Assembly (NCBI GenBank): GCA_948474755.1
Contig: CAOLHI010001839.1
Span: 1 to 64,000, forward strand
DNA from: Ctenosaura bakeri
Lineage: Eukaryota > Chordata > Lepidosauria > Squamata > Iguanidae
Direction of reading: 5' to 3'
Length of the DNA: 64,000 nucleotides
The translations under genes and the position numbers were made by a program. Shown piece by piece: positions 47,236 through 57,365 of the stretch (the first letter of the stretch is position 1; every line of letters starts with the position of its first letter). The notes below the pieces were generated by a model. It was not told the DNA's origin, did no database searches, and saw nothing but the letters and a program-made list of their open reading frames with translations.

Positions 47236-47413
47236 ACCTCCTTCTGCCCTAGACTGTTATAGTGCAATTATTCCACTTTTCACATCCTATGGACCTGGGT
47301 TTGGAGTTTAGGGAGGGGCCTTTGAGGCCCCTCCCTAAACTCCAAACCCCAGGATTCCATAAGAAGTTGAAAATGGAATAATAGCACTATAACAGGCTAG
47401 TGTGGAAATGGCC
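47236..47413. mobile_element. P-family palindromic MITE
   Basis: Arms CTAGACTGTTATAGTGCAAT and CACTATAACAGGCTAGTG pair; the loop is GGGGCCTTTGAGGCCCC. The right end TGTGGAAATGGCC is intact and the left end CCTTCTGCCCTAG is eroded. Confidence 0.8.
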
Positions 47414-47679
47414 CAGGACGGTTCTGAGACTGGTATAAAAACAAGACAAATGAACAATTTAACAAAATAATTAAAAAATCAGCACTCTGCCCCCAAAAGT
47501 AGAACTCTTTCTAGCTAAATAGTGGCAGTAGACCAAAAAATAGAAGCTGCAGAGTTGCATAATATATCAATCGTGTTGTTTTGTTGGCTTCTGTTTGTGT
47601 TACTGCCAGATGTGCTGTGGACTAGGGGAGGGTTCTTTGTAGTCACCTTTTGGTGGAAATCCAGGGGGATTATTTATAT

Positions 47680-47727
<48 letters not shown>

Positions 47728-48880
47728 TGAGGACTCATAAGAACTCACACATCGTTTAATGTGTTCTGATCAAGCATTGACATGAATTCAGCAGAAGGAA
47801 TTTTTGAAGCCTGCTGTGCTCCTGTTTGTTCACGGTCTGCAAATTCTTCCAGACCTCAGATTCATGGGGATCTTCTGGAATTAGGTCAGCCCGATGAATA
47901 TAAGATGCCCAGTAAGCCCCATTCATTTCAATGTACAGCTTGAAATTTTGAGTGGAATCCCACAGGGATCTGTGTTAGTGGACTTAAGTCTGCAGGAATT
48001 AGAATTGGGCAGTTCTGTAACATCTGTATCCAGGGAATGTTTCCGGTTAGGTTACTAAGTAAGGGAGCCAGCAAACGGATTGACACATATCAGGACCAAT
48101 GAAAAATGAGTACAATGTACATGGGACATTGGTTAGGGAGTGCCGATGCACATTTGGACCTCTGCTGGCCTCCTGTTATGCATTTTCACAATTCACTAAC
48201 AGAGTTTTTTAGTGCCTCTTCTATGCAGTTAAGTACACATAATGTTACATAAGGTATACCATGATAGAAGATTCCAGCTGTTGTTTTTTAGAGTAATTCA
48301 TTAACTGTCTGTTACTGTTACTTGTTACTCATTATTATGAATCATGTGACATTATTGTTATTTGCACATATTGTTATTTGCACATTTTCAAAAGTCCTGC
48401 AAAATGAACGTCCCCAAAAGAATTGTTTTAGGTAAACATAATTTATTACGCTCAAAAAGAAATTGAATAACATTTCAAGTTCTCGTGTTAGTTTTTTAAA
48501 GTAATGTTATTTGTAGCATTGGCATACTCTTAAAGGAACAGATTGCAATCAGTATTTGTAATGCATTAGTTCCAAGATCTATTTCAGTATCACTGCCACA
48601 TAAGTGTCTATAAGATTATAGCCTCCGGTTTATGTCTTTATCAAAAATATTGCTATGATGTCTTTGGGGTAAAAACTCTGTCAAGGCAGCAGACATGTAC
48701 AAAGGATGAAACATAAAGCTACAAAATACTGGTCCAACAACATTCAGTCATTTAAAACAGAATAGCAGCAATGCTGTTAAGTCTGTAATGGTATGCGTAC
48801 TGGCTTGGGAGTTGTAAACAAGTCCTATTGAACAATTGGGCTTACTTCTGAGTAGGCATGCATGGGATTGTACTGTCAGA
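47414..48880. other. Unclassified DNA with (ATC)n
   Basis: No supported gene. (ATC)n at 47681-47727. The interval 48280-48500 is AT-rich with GTTACTTGTTACTC words. An interspersed motif (GGGCTTACTTCTGAGTAGGC) at about 48838-48857 abuts the next P element. Confidence 0.4.
47681..47727. repeat. (ATC)n microsatellite
   Basis: About 15 perfect trinucleotide units. Confidence 0.97.
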
Positions 48881-49060
48881 GGCCACTTCCACACTACACT
48901 CTTATAGCACAATTATTCCACTTTCAACATCCTATGAAATCCTGGGGTTTGCAGTTTAGGGAGGGGCCAACTGGTCCCTCCCTAAATTGCAAACCCTAGG
49001 ATTCCATAGGATGTTGAAAGTGGAATAATCGCGCTATAAGAATGTAGTGTAGAAATGGCC
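48881..49060. mobile_element. P-family palindromic MITE
   Basis: Ends GGCCACTTCCACACTACACTC and ATGTAGTGTAGAAATGGCC with AGA on both sides (48878-48880 and 49061-49063). Arms pair through CACTTTCAACATCCTATG; loop GGCCAACTGGTCC. Confidence 0.88.
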
Positions 49061-49103
49061 AGAGTCAGAAATTCAGCTTAGCATCTCAGCCAAAAGCAAC
49101 ACA

Positions 49104-49283
49104 GACCATTTCCACTCTAGACTGTTATAGTGCTATTATTCCACTTTCAACATCCTATGGAAATCCTGGGGTTTGCAGTTTAGGGAGGGGCCTCTGAAGC
49201 CCTCCCTAAACTGCAAACCTCAGGATTCCATAGGAGATTGAAAATGGAATAATAGCACTATAACAGTCTATTGCGAAATGGCC
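49104..49283. mobile_element. P-family palindromic MITE
   Basis: Ends GACCATTTCCACTCTAGACTG and AGTCTATTGCGAAATGGCC with ACA on both sides (49101-49103 and 49284-49286). Only 43 bp separate it from the previous P element. Confidence 0.88.
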
Positions 49284-49640
49284 ACAAGTCCAGATGTCTT
49301 GGGCCTGAATTCTATTGTTGCTATCCACTAGAGTAGACCTGTTCAATTAATGGGATTTACCTCCTCACCACTCAACCATTGAGTCAGTAGTTGTACGCTA
49401 GTTGGGATTTTTCAGCCCTTTATTGCCAAGGTGACCTGATTCAATTCAGTGGAATGAACTCCTCCAGAGCAAGCACATATAGAAAAGCAGAATCCTTGTG
49501 TCTGCTCTATTCATTTTTCAGTCCAGTTCAATTTATCATTTTGACTCTTGTCTTTTTGCAAGAAGCATCCAGAGCAGGTTAAAAAAAGAAGATCAAAATA
49601 CTTCATATCCCAAAATGAAAGTAAAGTTAAAACCATTCAC
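49284..49640. other. No gene recognised
   Basis: Contains one more decayed copy of the ATTCTATTG/AATGGGATTTACC interspersed motif (about 49308-49365). Confidence 0.4.
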
Positions 49641-50416
49641 CAAAGCCTCCAGTTGCCCTGACTTGGGCCCTTTCCGCGCTTTACCTTTTCTGGCACTGGC
49701 GTGCGGGGACCGCGCGAGCAGCCTCCGGCGAGAGGCTCTCACGTCCCTGCTGCTTCAGCTCCACATGAGCTGCCTGGTCACACAAGAGCCCCACCTCTTC
49801 CTTCCGCAGCGCAGCCTGGGAGTTTCCCAGGCTGAGCTGGGGCAGGAAGCACAACTGGTGTGGCTCTGGAGGCTCCGCACACCAGGTAAGTGCGTGTGGG
49901 GCCCGGGAGCAATGCGCAATCATGCACCATTTTCGGTTTCTAATCAAAAATGAAAAGGTGTGCAATTGGCGCCTGATGGCCCCTGGAGTGTCGCACAATT
50001 GTGAGTGCATTGTGCAGATCACTCCCCACAATCGTGCGATGCTCCAGGTGCCCTTTCGCATGGCAAATACCGTGCGGAAAGGGCCTTAGCTTGAACCATC
50101 TTGGTTAATCCTCTGTCATTCCATTTTTTCAACTGCTTTCGAAATGTCCCTGTTTCTCTCTCTTCCTCCCACTTCCCTTCTTTGTACACAGCTTACTTCA
50201 ATTGCTGCAAACTGAACTCAAAGAGCAAAGGTAGTTTGCACTCAATTAACTCACCAGGAAGGAGGGGATGGCCAGGGACTTAATCTTGCCCTTCCCAGTA
50301 GGTCCAGGAAAAGCAAACTGCTACAGTCTCTCTTAGCTCACACATTCTTCCTCATTGATAACTGTTGCCTGGCTGCATGCATTCTGCTTTTCATCTGTAA
50401 AAAATTGGAGGATATG
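49641..50416 (-). mobile_element. Y-family element carrying a G element
   Basis: On the minus strand it starts with CATATCCTCCAATTTTTTAC (right end, 50416) and ends with AACTGGAGGCTTTG (left end). Inner words match other Y copies: TCCTGGACCTACTGGGAAGG, GAAACAGGGACATTTCG and AAATGGAATGACAG. A G element lies near its 3' end at 49666-50085. Confidence 0.7.
49666..50085 (+). mobile_element. G-family MITE (subfamily B) nested in Y
   Basis: Ends GGCCCTTTCCGCGC and CGTGCGGAAAGGGCC; flanks TTG and TTA. Donor ACCAGGTAAGTGCG (GT 49886-49887). Arms with CAGCCTGGGAGTTTCCCAGG, AATCATGCACC/GGTGTGCAATTG and GGAGTGTCGCACAATTG / CAATCGTGCGATGCTCC. It is the opposite-strand twin of the copy in BARX2 intron 3. 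Confidence 0.82.
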
Positions 50417-50880
50417 TTTCACACTACACAAGTATGGCACTATTATCCCATTTTAACTGCTATAGCTGTACCCTAGGGAATCCTGAGTTTGTAGTTTGGT
50501 GAAGCACTACAACTCTCCAGATTAGAATATCATGTGTTGTTGTTCTGTGCCTTCAGTTCATTTCTGACTTATGGCAACCCTGCAGAGAACTTATTATATG
50601 ATTTTCTTGGCAGAATTTGTTCAAAGGGGATTTGCCCTTGCCTTCCTCTGAGGCTGAGCGAGTGTGTTTTCCCAAGGTCACCTAGTGGTTTTCCATGGCC
50701 AAGCAGGGATTCAAATCCTGGTCTCTCTTAGTCCTAGTTCAACACTCAACCACTACCCTACCCTGTCTCTCTGAGAGTTTTAAATACCCCCTCCAAACTC
50801 CAGAACCCAGGATTCCATGGATGGAACCACAGCAATTAAAATGGAATCATAGCACTGTAACTGTGTAGTGGGAAAGGCTC
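50411..50880. mobile_element. P-like palindromic element split by a SINE
   Basis: Left arm TTCACACTACACAAGTATGG, then GGGAATCCTGAGTTTGTAGT; right arm CCAGGATTCCATGG, then AATGGAATCATAGCACTGTA and TGTGTAGTGGGAAAGG. The SINE at 50534-50765 is inserted in the loop. Confidence 0.65.
50534..50765 (-). repeat. Sauria-type SINE, minus strand, inside a P-like element
   Basis: Tail complement GTTGTTGTTCTGTGCC, GTTCATTTCTGACTTATGGC, AAGGTCACCTAGTGG and B-box complement GGATTCAAATCC, ending with the head complement CAACCACTACCC. Confidence 0.85.
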
Positions 50881-52779
50881 CTCATGTAAAGACCTTCCAG
50901 ATATTTTAGACTTCAGCTTTCAGAATCCCCAGCCAGCGTGGCCAGTAGTAAGGAACTGTGGGAGTTGTAGTTCAAAATATCTGGAGCCCTAACTGTTCTC
51001 CACTCCTGGTTTAACAAAGGGGAAAAATACAATCAAATCTTAAAATAATTAGGCATTCAAAAGCTAGCAGCAGGTCTTGAGAATCAGATGGTATTATAGT
51101 GTAACCCTGAGGCCATAGTATTCCAAGACTACTAAGAACATAACACAATATGAAAAGAATATGGTCTAATTATTGGAACAAAGCTTTATAGCTAACTATA
51201 GGTATACATGGTGCACTGCAGATAGGGAAAATTATTTTGTCAGCTGCGGATTACTTTCTTTCTGATACACTCAGAGATTGCCATTGTATGATAACTCACC
51301 TCCCATGGGGGAAACTCCTTCACCTAATGAGTTGCCTTACAAAATTGGAAAGAAGGCACAGCAAAACTTGAAGTCTGCCATATGCCCCCTGAGCTTGGGA
51401 GTAACTCACAAGTGCCTGCAAAGGGACTGGGGCCTCCTCCTCCTCCCCCTGAGGAAACAATAGCCTCAGTGTTTCCACCAGGTAATGGACGTGTTGGAAC
51501 AGACCAGAGGGGTTAGCTCACCTTGTTTGTCTGGCAACAACCTAAGAGCACACCTTTCCCTCTTGGCAGCATTGACACATCTCATCAGCCAAGGCAAGTT
51601 TGGGTTCACCCTGAGTGCTATAGGGTAGAAATGTAATTATTTCTGTCACTCCATTAAGTCTCAGGTGGTTTACACACAGTGTTGTGATTCAAAATTAATT
51701 CAGAGCAGCAACCCACTTTGACTGGCCAATCCTTTTGGTGGGTATGCTTTCGGAGTCTTCAATCTGGGTTCAGCTAAAAAATTTTTTTTAAAAAAAAGTC
51801 TCTATGAAGAGGTGATGGATATTTTCCAATTCCAGGTTAATTCCCTACCATATTGACTCCCATGCCGGAAACAACTGGGAAAGTGTGAATCTAGGAATAT
51901 CATGAATTTACAGCTTATTGCTGCAATGGCAGTCTTGTCATGCTTAATGGACTTCCCATACACAATCAGTTGAGCGTTGTGTGGACAGAATTCTGGACTA
52001 GATTGGCCTCTTGGTCTGATCTAGCAAGATTATTATGTAAGTTATATGGCTTGGACCCTATGCTGTCTAATGCTGGGTTGCATCAACATGGTTATTATTT
52101 TCTGATAACAGAAGTCACAGTTGGTAACCATGAAGTTCTATTGGAAAGTCAGTAGTATACGAACTACAGTTTCCAAAGGGCAACATGATCAGTGTAATTC
52201 TGTCAATAGCCTTTTTTTCTGAACACTTTCTAGATCAAGTTAAGAGGACTTTCAGTCCCCTAAAAAAGAAAGCATTGTTTGAATCCAGCCCAAGGTCTCC
52301 TTTCCCTTAGTAACATCAGCATTCTTCTTTGATCGTTATTATTCACCCTGCTGGAGGAAACCTCCACAAAGGATGATCCGGTGTTTTCCAAACCTGGTGA
52401 CATAGGGGAGCAGACTGAGCTCATAGACTGTCCTAGGAGATCTGGGGCCCTTGGGTACAAAGGCTGTGTATCTATCCCTACCGGACATTTGGGGCAGCTC
52501 TGCTTCACAGCTGTAGGAAAGTGAGAAAGTTCACAGATCCAGAGGACAGCATCCCGGAGAGACTCCTAGCTATTCCTGGCCCTTCACTGCCCATTCTAAA
52601 AAACAAGAATGAAATGTAACCTGCTTACACTTTGTTCTTTTCTTCTGAGAAGCAGTGTTATTGGCAAGATGAGGCAAGTCCAGGGGATCAGCAAGGTTGG
52701 GGAGGAGAAGATGGGCCCATTCTGGGAGGAACAAATATTGATCAAGAACTTCCCAAAACTTGTAGCTGGTGTGGTACAT
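50881..52779. other. Unclassified intergenic DNA
   Basis: No supported gene. At 50895-50990 is a palindromic repeat: CAGATATTTTAGACTTCAGC pairs with GTTGTAGTTCAAAATATCTG around CCCCAGCCAGCGTGGCC. Open frames at 51278, 51940 and 52260-52958 show no recognisable domain. Confidence 0.4.
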
Positions 52780-53014
52780 TGTTGTTGGTGGTGGTATATG
52801 CCTTCAAGTCATTTCCAACTTATGCTGACCAAAGGATGACCCTATCATGGGGTTTACTTGGCACAAGTTGTCCAGAGGGAGTTTGCCTTTCCCTTCCGTT
52901 GAGGCCGAGAGAGTGTGACTTGTCAAAGGTCACCCAGTGGGTCTCCATGTTCAAATGAGGATTTGAAACCAAGTCTCCAAGGTCCTATTCCAAGACCTTA
53001 TACCACACTGGCTT
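52780..53014 (-). repeat. Sauria-type SINE, minus strand
   Basis: Tail complement TTGTTGTTGGTGGTGG, CTTCAAGTCATTTCCAACTT, then GAGAGAGTGTGACTTGTC and the head complement CCTTATACCACACTGGC. Confidence 0.85.
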
Positions 53015-53023
53015 CTACAATGT

Positions 53024-53222
53024 GGTTGTTGCTGTTGTCGTATGCCTTCAAGTTGTTTTCAACTTATGGCGACTCTAAGGAGACCCTATCACAGGGTTCT
53101 CTGGGGCTGAGAGAGTGTGATGCACCCAAGGTCACCCAGTGGGTTTCTATGGCCAAGTGGGAAATCAAACCCTGGTCTCCAGGGTCACAATCCAACATTC
53201 AAACCACTACACCACAATGGCC
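53024..53222 (-). repeat. Sauria-type SINE, minus strand, in tandem with the previous one
   Basis: Tail complement GTTGTTGCTGTTGTCG, CTTCAAGTTGTTTTCAACTT, then GAGAGAGTGTGATGCACCC and head complement AAACCACTACACCACAATGG. Spaced about 10 bp from the preceding SINE, same direction, but missing an internal segment, so it is not a simple duplication. Confidence 0.85.
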
Positions 53223-55820
53223 CTCCTGCAATGTTACCATTTATTTATTTATCTAGACCATTTATACCCTGCCCTTCAGCCTAAAAGGCTCCCAGAGTAG
53301 TTTATAAATTGTTGATTTGGTAATCCCCCACCCCCAGGTTTACAATTTAAAAAGACTGGAAACAGAAGGAGAAGGCGATGGCCACTGGGGAGAGGATTAA
53401 ATCCAGCAAATGCTGCCTCCTGCTCTCTCCTTCAGAGGACTGGGCAGTGGTGACTGGCATGGAAGGACGGCCTTTCATCAGCCATCCTGTGATTTTGTTC
53501 AGTTTTGAATTGTCATTGTTTTAAGCTTAAATTGTTTAGATTCACTTTACTCTAAGCCATCCAGAGTATATACAGAAGGACATAAATGTTTTAAGTAAAT
53601 AAAATTCTTCTGGGTTGTGTAAAGCATCACAAGAAAACATCCATCATGAGAGAGAGAGAGGAAAAAAAACTTTGAATGAGGGAATGCCTTGCTTCCGTTG
53701 AGCAGAACTGATAAAAGCAAAGCTTCCAGCTCATCCTTGTGCAGGCTTGTTAGAGGTTCCCATATCACAACACTGCTGCTGGCTTTCTCCAAGGGCTAAA
53801 TGATATTTCAGGGCCAAAGACTACACCTGCGGAACTGTCTCCATCTCAAAGATGTTTTTTGGGGGGAAGGGGGGAATTGAAACAGAGCCAGCTGTTAAGC
53901 TTAGAGATAAATGAGGAAATGCTTCAGGACTTAAGTTTAGCAAGAAGCAGCAGATGGTAAAAAAGCATTCTCTAACTTTTGAGGAGAGGTGTACATTCCC
54001 ACAAAGTGGACATCATTGGTTGGAGAGAGCCTTCACCAGTTTCCAGTTCATCTCTGGACTCCGTTTAAAGTGTTTGTTTTGGCCTATACAGTCGGTCTCA
54101 AGTACTGGGGCTGAATCCATCCTCCTAAGGTCCCGACCTATGCCTTTGGGTTTCTCTGAATAACTCTCCTTCCTCATAGCACTGTTGTTTGGTTTCTCAG
54201 ATTCTGTATAGGTTTTTACCCCCGCCTAAGAGACTAAAATGTCTCCCCTAAAGCTTAGTTACTGGTAGTAAAAGCTGAAGCTAAAATACACTGGTACTTT
54301 GGTCTCTCCCCTTTTGTCTTTGGCCCCACCCAAAACTGGCACGTGGCTTCCAAGAACCTCTGTGACATTGCATTTAGCTCTTGGTCTGAAAGAGGGTCTC
54401 CATCTTTTCTCTTTATGGCTTAATACCTAAGGACCTTGTAGGCATCTTTCTCTCGCACCTCCCTATGACCTCAGGTCATCTACAGAAACCTTTCTCCATT
54501 CTCCTTCTTTCTATCATCTATTTGGATGGCCAAAGTAAGAGAAAGCACTTTATCATTCACAGGTTCTTCCATCTTTAAATCTTGGGAAGCTCACTTAATC
54601 TCTACATCTGAAATTCAGATGGAGCACACGACTAGCATAAAAATGGTTCTGCAGCAAACTGAACTTTCTCAATAGTGGTCTCAATGGTAAGTGTGGTCCC
54701 AAAGGCAACCAGTTGCTTACTTGGCATTTGTGTGCCACCAATGCACACACAACCCTAGAGATATGGAGTCCTACAGGGGGGAACCTCGAAAAATTTAGGG
54801 AAAAATATGGGGTTTCCCACATTGAATTGTAGAATATTTCCTTCTGGAAAAAAATGTTTAAGACAGGGGCTAAGGATGGAGAGGTAAACCAGAAGGAGGA
54901 GAAACTAGGACATTTTAAATGGAGATGAAAAAGTGGGATGACATAGGATTGATCAGACCTGTCCCTGCCGAATTGGAACAGTTGTAGGGTGAGTCTCTTT
55001 TATGTGTATGTGCACCATCAAGTTGCCTGTAGATTTATGGTGATCCTGTGAATTTCACAGTCTCATGTCGAACTGACCAAACACACACTACAAGAAGTGT
55101 GTCTTAAGCCGGGTACAACACTGCTTCTCAATGAGCTAATGCATGGAAGCAGGCGTGTTTTGGTGTGTTGCTTTTGCTATTAATAAGAAACCCAGTGTCT
55201 ATTTTGTTTTCTCAATGTTTTTGGCCCAGCTACAGCAAAATAAATAAACAAACAAAAACATAAACAAGTACCCAATTTTCAAAGCCCTAGACAAGAGTGA
55301 GACTTTTTCTGACTCCTTTATTTATATATTTTATTTTTAATTAAAAAATAAAGGTTATCTTGATACATCTCTCTGCAGCCTTTGGGCAAAAAATGCACTG
55401 TTTAACAAGACTATAGGAAACACGATGCATATCTAAATCTTGGCACACTGGACTGGAAAATAAATGCAATAGTTCTCCTGCAAAGTTTTCTTCTTAATTC
55501 CATGGCTTGCTCTGCCCAGTTGCTAAGGATGTTTCATTATTCCTAAAGTTAAGTGCCTTACAAAACAGGAGGAATGGCTCCAAAGCTGGCAAGTTATGAA
55601 TACGCATTTCTGCAAGTGTTCAACATCGCAAACCTCCTTGAGCAGATGATGAGCAGATTTTACTACAAACTTGAGTTGATCATCAATTCACATCTTACTT
55701 TTTTTTAAAAAAACTCTGGTTCCATCTCTTGTGTTTAAATACTAGGGCCCACATCAGGAGTGGGAATTATGCAGCCCTCCAGCTGTTTTTGAACCACAAA
55801 TCACAGCAGCCATTCACTAG
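53223..55820. other. Intergenic DNA with repeat fragments
   Basis: No supported gene. LINE-tail-like pieces at 53226-53300 (TTTATACCCTGCCCTTCAGC) and about 53490-53605. A Y-family fragment at about 54850-54990 (GAGAAACTAGGACATTTTAA, GGAACAGTTGTAGGGTGAG). A 5S-SINE tail fragment, minus strand, at about 55010-55080 (CACCATCAAGTTGCCTGTAG). Confidence 0.4.
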
Positions 55821-56395
55821 GGCCCTTTCCACACCCTGCCTTGTCCTGTCATGCTCCGGTGGCAATCCTGGCAGTGGCTCTGCCGGGAAGAGAGCACGAC
55901 AGGAGTATGACAAGAGTGCTCCCTCCACACTGGACTGGCTCCCTGCTGAAAAAAGCACGATAGACATGCCTCTTCCTTCTGCAGCACAGTCAGGCACTTA
56001 GGCTGCATTGGGACAGGAAGCACCTCCATTGTACTTCTGGTGCTTCTGCAGGCCAGGTAAGTGTGGGTTGGTGGGGCAATCATGTGTCATTGACAGGGAA
56101 AACCAGTTAATGATTCAATCTGCAATCATGCTGCCTGATGACGGGAGAAGGATGAGATCACAACGATGTCATCCAGAAGTGTCATCACGGACCTGTTCCG
56201 CACTGGACTGCTATAGCGCTATTATACCACTTGCAACATCCTATAGAATCCTGGGGTTTGCAGTTTTGGGAGGGGCCACCCTGCCCCTTCCAAAACTGCA
56301 AACCCTAGGATTCCATAGGATGTTGCAAGTGGAATAATAGTGCTATAGCAGTCTAGTGCAGAAATGGCTATGGTCCTGCTCCTACAGAAAGGGCC
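55821..56395 (+). mobile_element. G-family MITE (subfamily C) carrying a P element
   Basis: Ends GGCCCTTTCCACACCCTGCC and ACAGAAAGGGCC, with TAG on both sides (55818-55820 and 56396-56398). Donor GGCCAGGTAAGTGTGGG (GT 56057-56058). The hairpin CATTGACAGG/CCAGTTAATG follows the donor, as in the 7668 copy. A P element lies near its right end. Overlapping open frames (55729-56083) are shadows. Confidence 0.82.
56189..56369. mobile_element. P-family palindromic MITE nested in a G element
   Basis: Left end GGACCTGTTCCGCACTGGACTG, right end AGTCTAGTGCAGAAATGGCT. Arms pair through CCACTTGCAACATCCTATAG. The G-element sequence resumes right after it with ATGGTCCTG. Confidence 0.82.
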
Positions 56396-56579
56396 TAGCA
56401 ATGGTGAGGAATGCTGGGGATCACATTCCAACAGTTTCTGGAGAGTTGCATGATTTCCCCCTCACCTGAAACCCAATTATTGGTCTCAAACTTGAATCAA
56501 TGGGAAAATTGTAAGTCAACAATTATGATTCAGTGGGTCAACATTTTTGGTTCAGTGGGTCTACTTCAGTTGGGACTAA
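56396..56579. other. No gene recognised
   Basis: Short spacer between two mobile elements with the AGTGGGTC word repeated at about 56532 and 56554. Confidence 0.4.
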
Positions 56580-56759
56580 GGTCATTTCCGCACAGGACTG
56601 TTATAGTGCTTTGATTCCACTTTCAACATCCTATGGAATCCTGAGGTTTGCAGTTTTGGGAGGGGCCAGTTGGCCCCTCCCAAAACTGCAAACCCCAGGA
56701 TTCCATAGGATGTTGAAAGTGGAATCATAGTGCTATAACAGTCCCATGTGGAAATGACT
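56580..56759. mobile_element. P-family palindromic MITE
   Basis: Left end GGTCATTTCCGCACAGGACTG, right end AGTCCCATGTGGAAATGACT. Arms nearly perfectly complementary, loop GGCCAGTTGGCC. Flanks TAA/TGA differ by one base. Confidence 0.85.
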
Positions 56760-57021
56760 TGAGAAGTGGATTTAGGCCTAATGCCGCAATATTTGAGTGG
56801 CAATTCTCGGCATACTAGGGAATCAATTCTGGTGAACCCAAAAGAACATATGAGTAAACATGCTTAGAACTGCACATTTATATAAATCCTTCTGGCCAAG
56901 ATCGTCAAGATTCTTACTGCTTCATTCTGTTGGGTGTATAAACTAAGGGTCCTTGAAGGATTTAACAGAATCTGATAAAACTGATTTGAGTGACATCTCT
57001 GGAACTAATGAGTGGCATGGG

Positions 57022-57365
57022 CACATCCTCCAACATTTCACAGATGAGAGCTGAGATGCAAGATGACCGAAGTTACTAATGAGAAACATGAGCTTGAAGA
57101 GGCTGCTGCAGTTTGCTTTTGCTTTCACCTTATGTGAAGGACAAAATTCTGTCCCCTTTTTTATTCTCCCTGCCACTGCATTCATTGAGTACAATTTACT
57201 TTTGTACTTTCAGCTCTGTTTACAGCAAGTGAAGTATGGGAGGACAAAGGGAAAAAGTAGGAGGAGGACAGAAAAACTGGGACATTTTCAAGGCAACTGA
57301 AAAAGTGGGGTGATAGAGGATAAATTGAGACTGTTTCTACCAAATTGGTACAATTGGAGAGTATG
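57022..57365 (+). mobile_element. Y-family element (complete copy)
   Basis: Begins CACATCCTCCAACATTTCAC and ends CAATTGGAGAGTATG. Inner words GCTGCAGTTTGCTTTTGC, TTTACTTTTGTACTTTCAGC and GGGACATTTTCAAGGCAACT match other copies. No coding capacity. Confidence 0.75.

Noticed and set aside
48881..49283. CRISPR-like array of repeated units
   Set aside because: Eukaryotic DNA; units are palindromic transposons with target duplications, not direct repeats with unique spacers.
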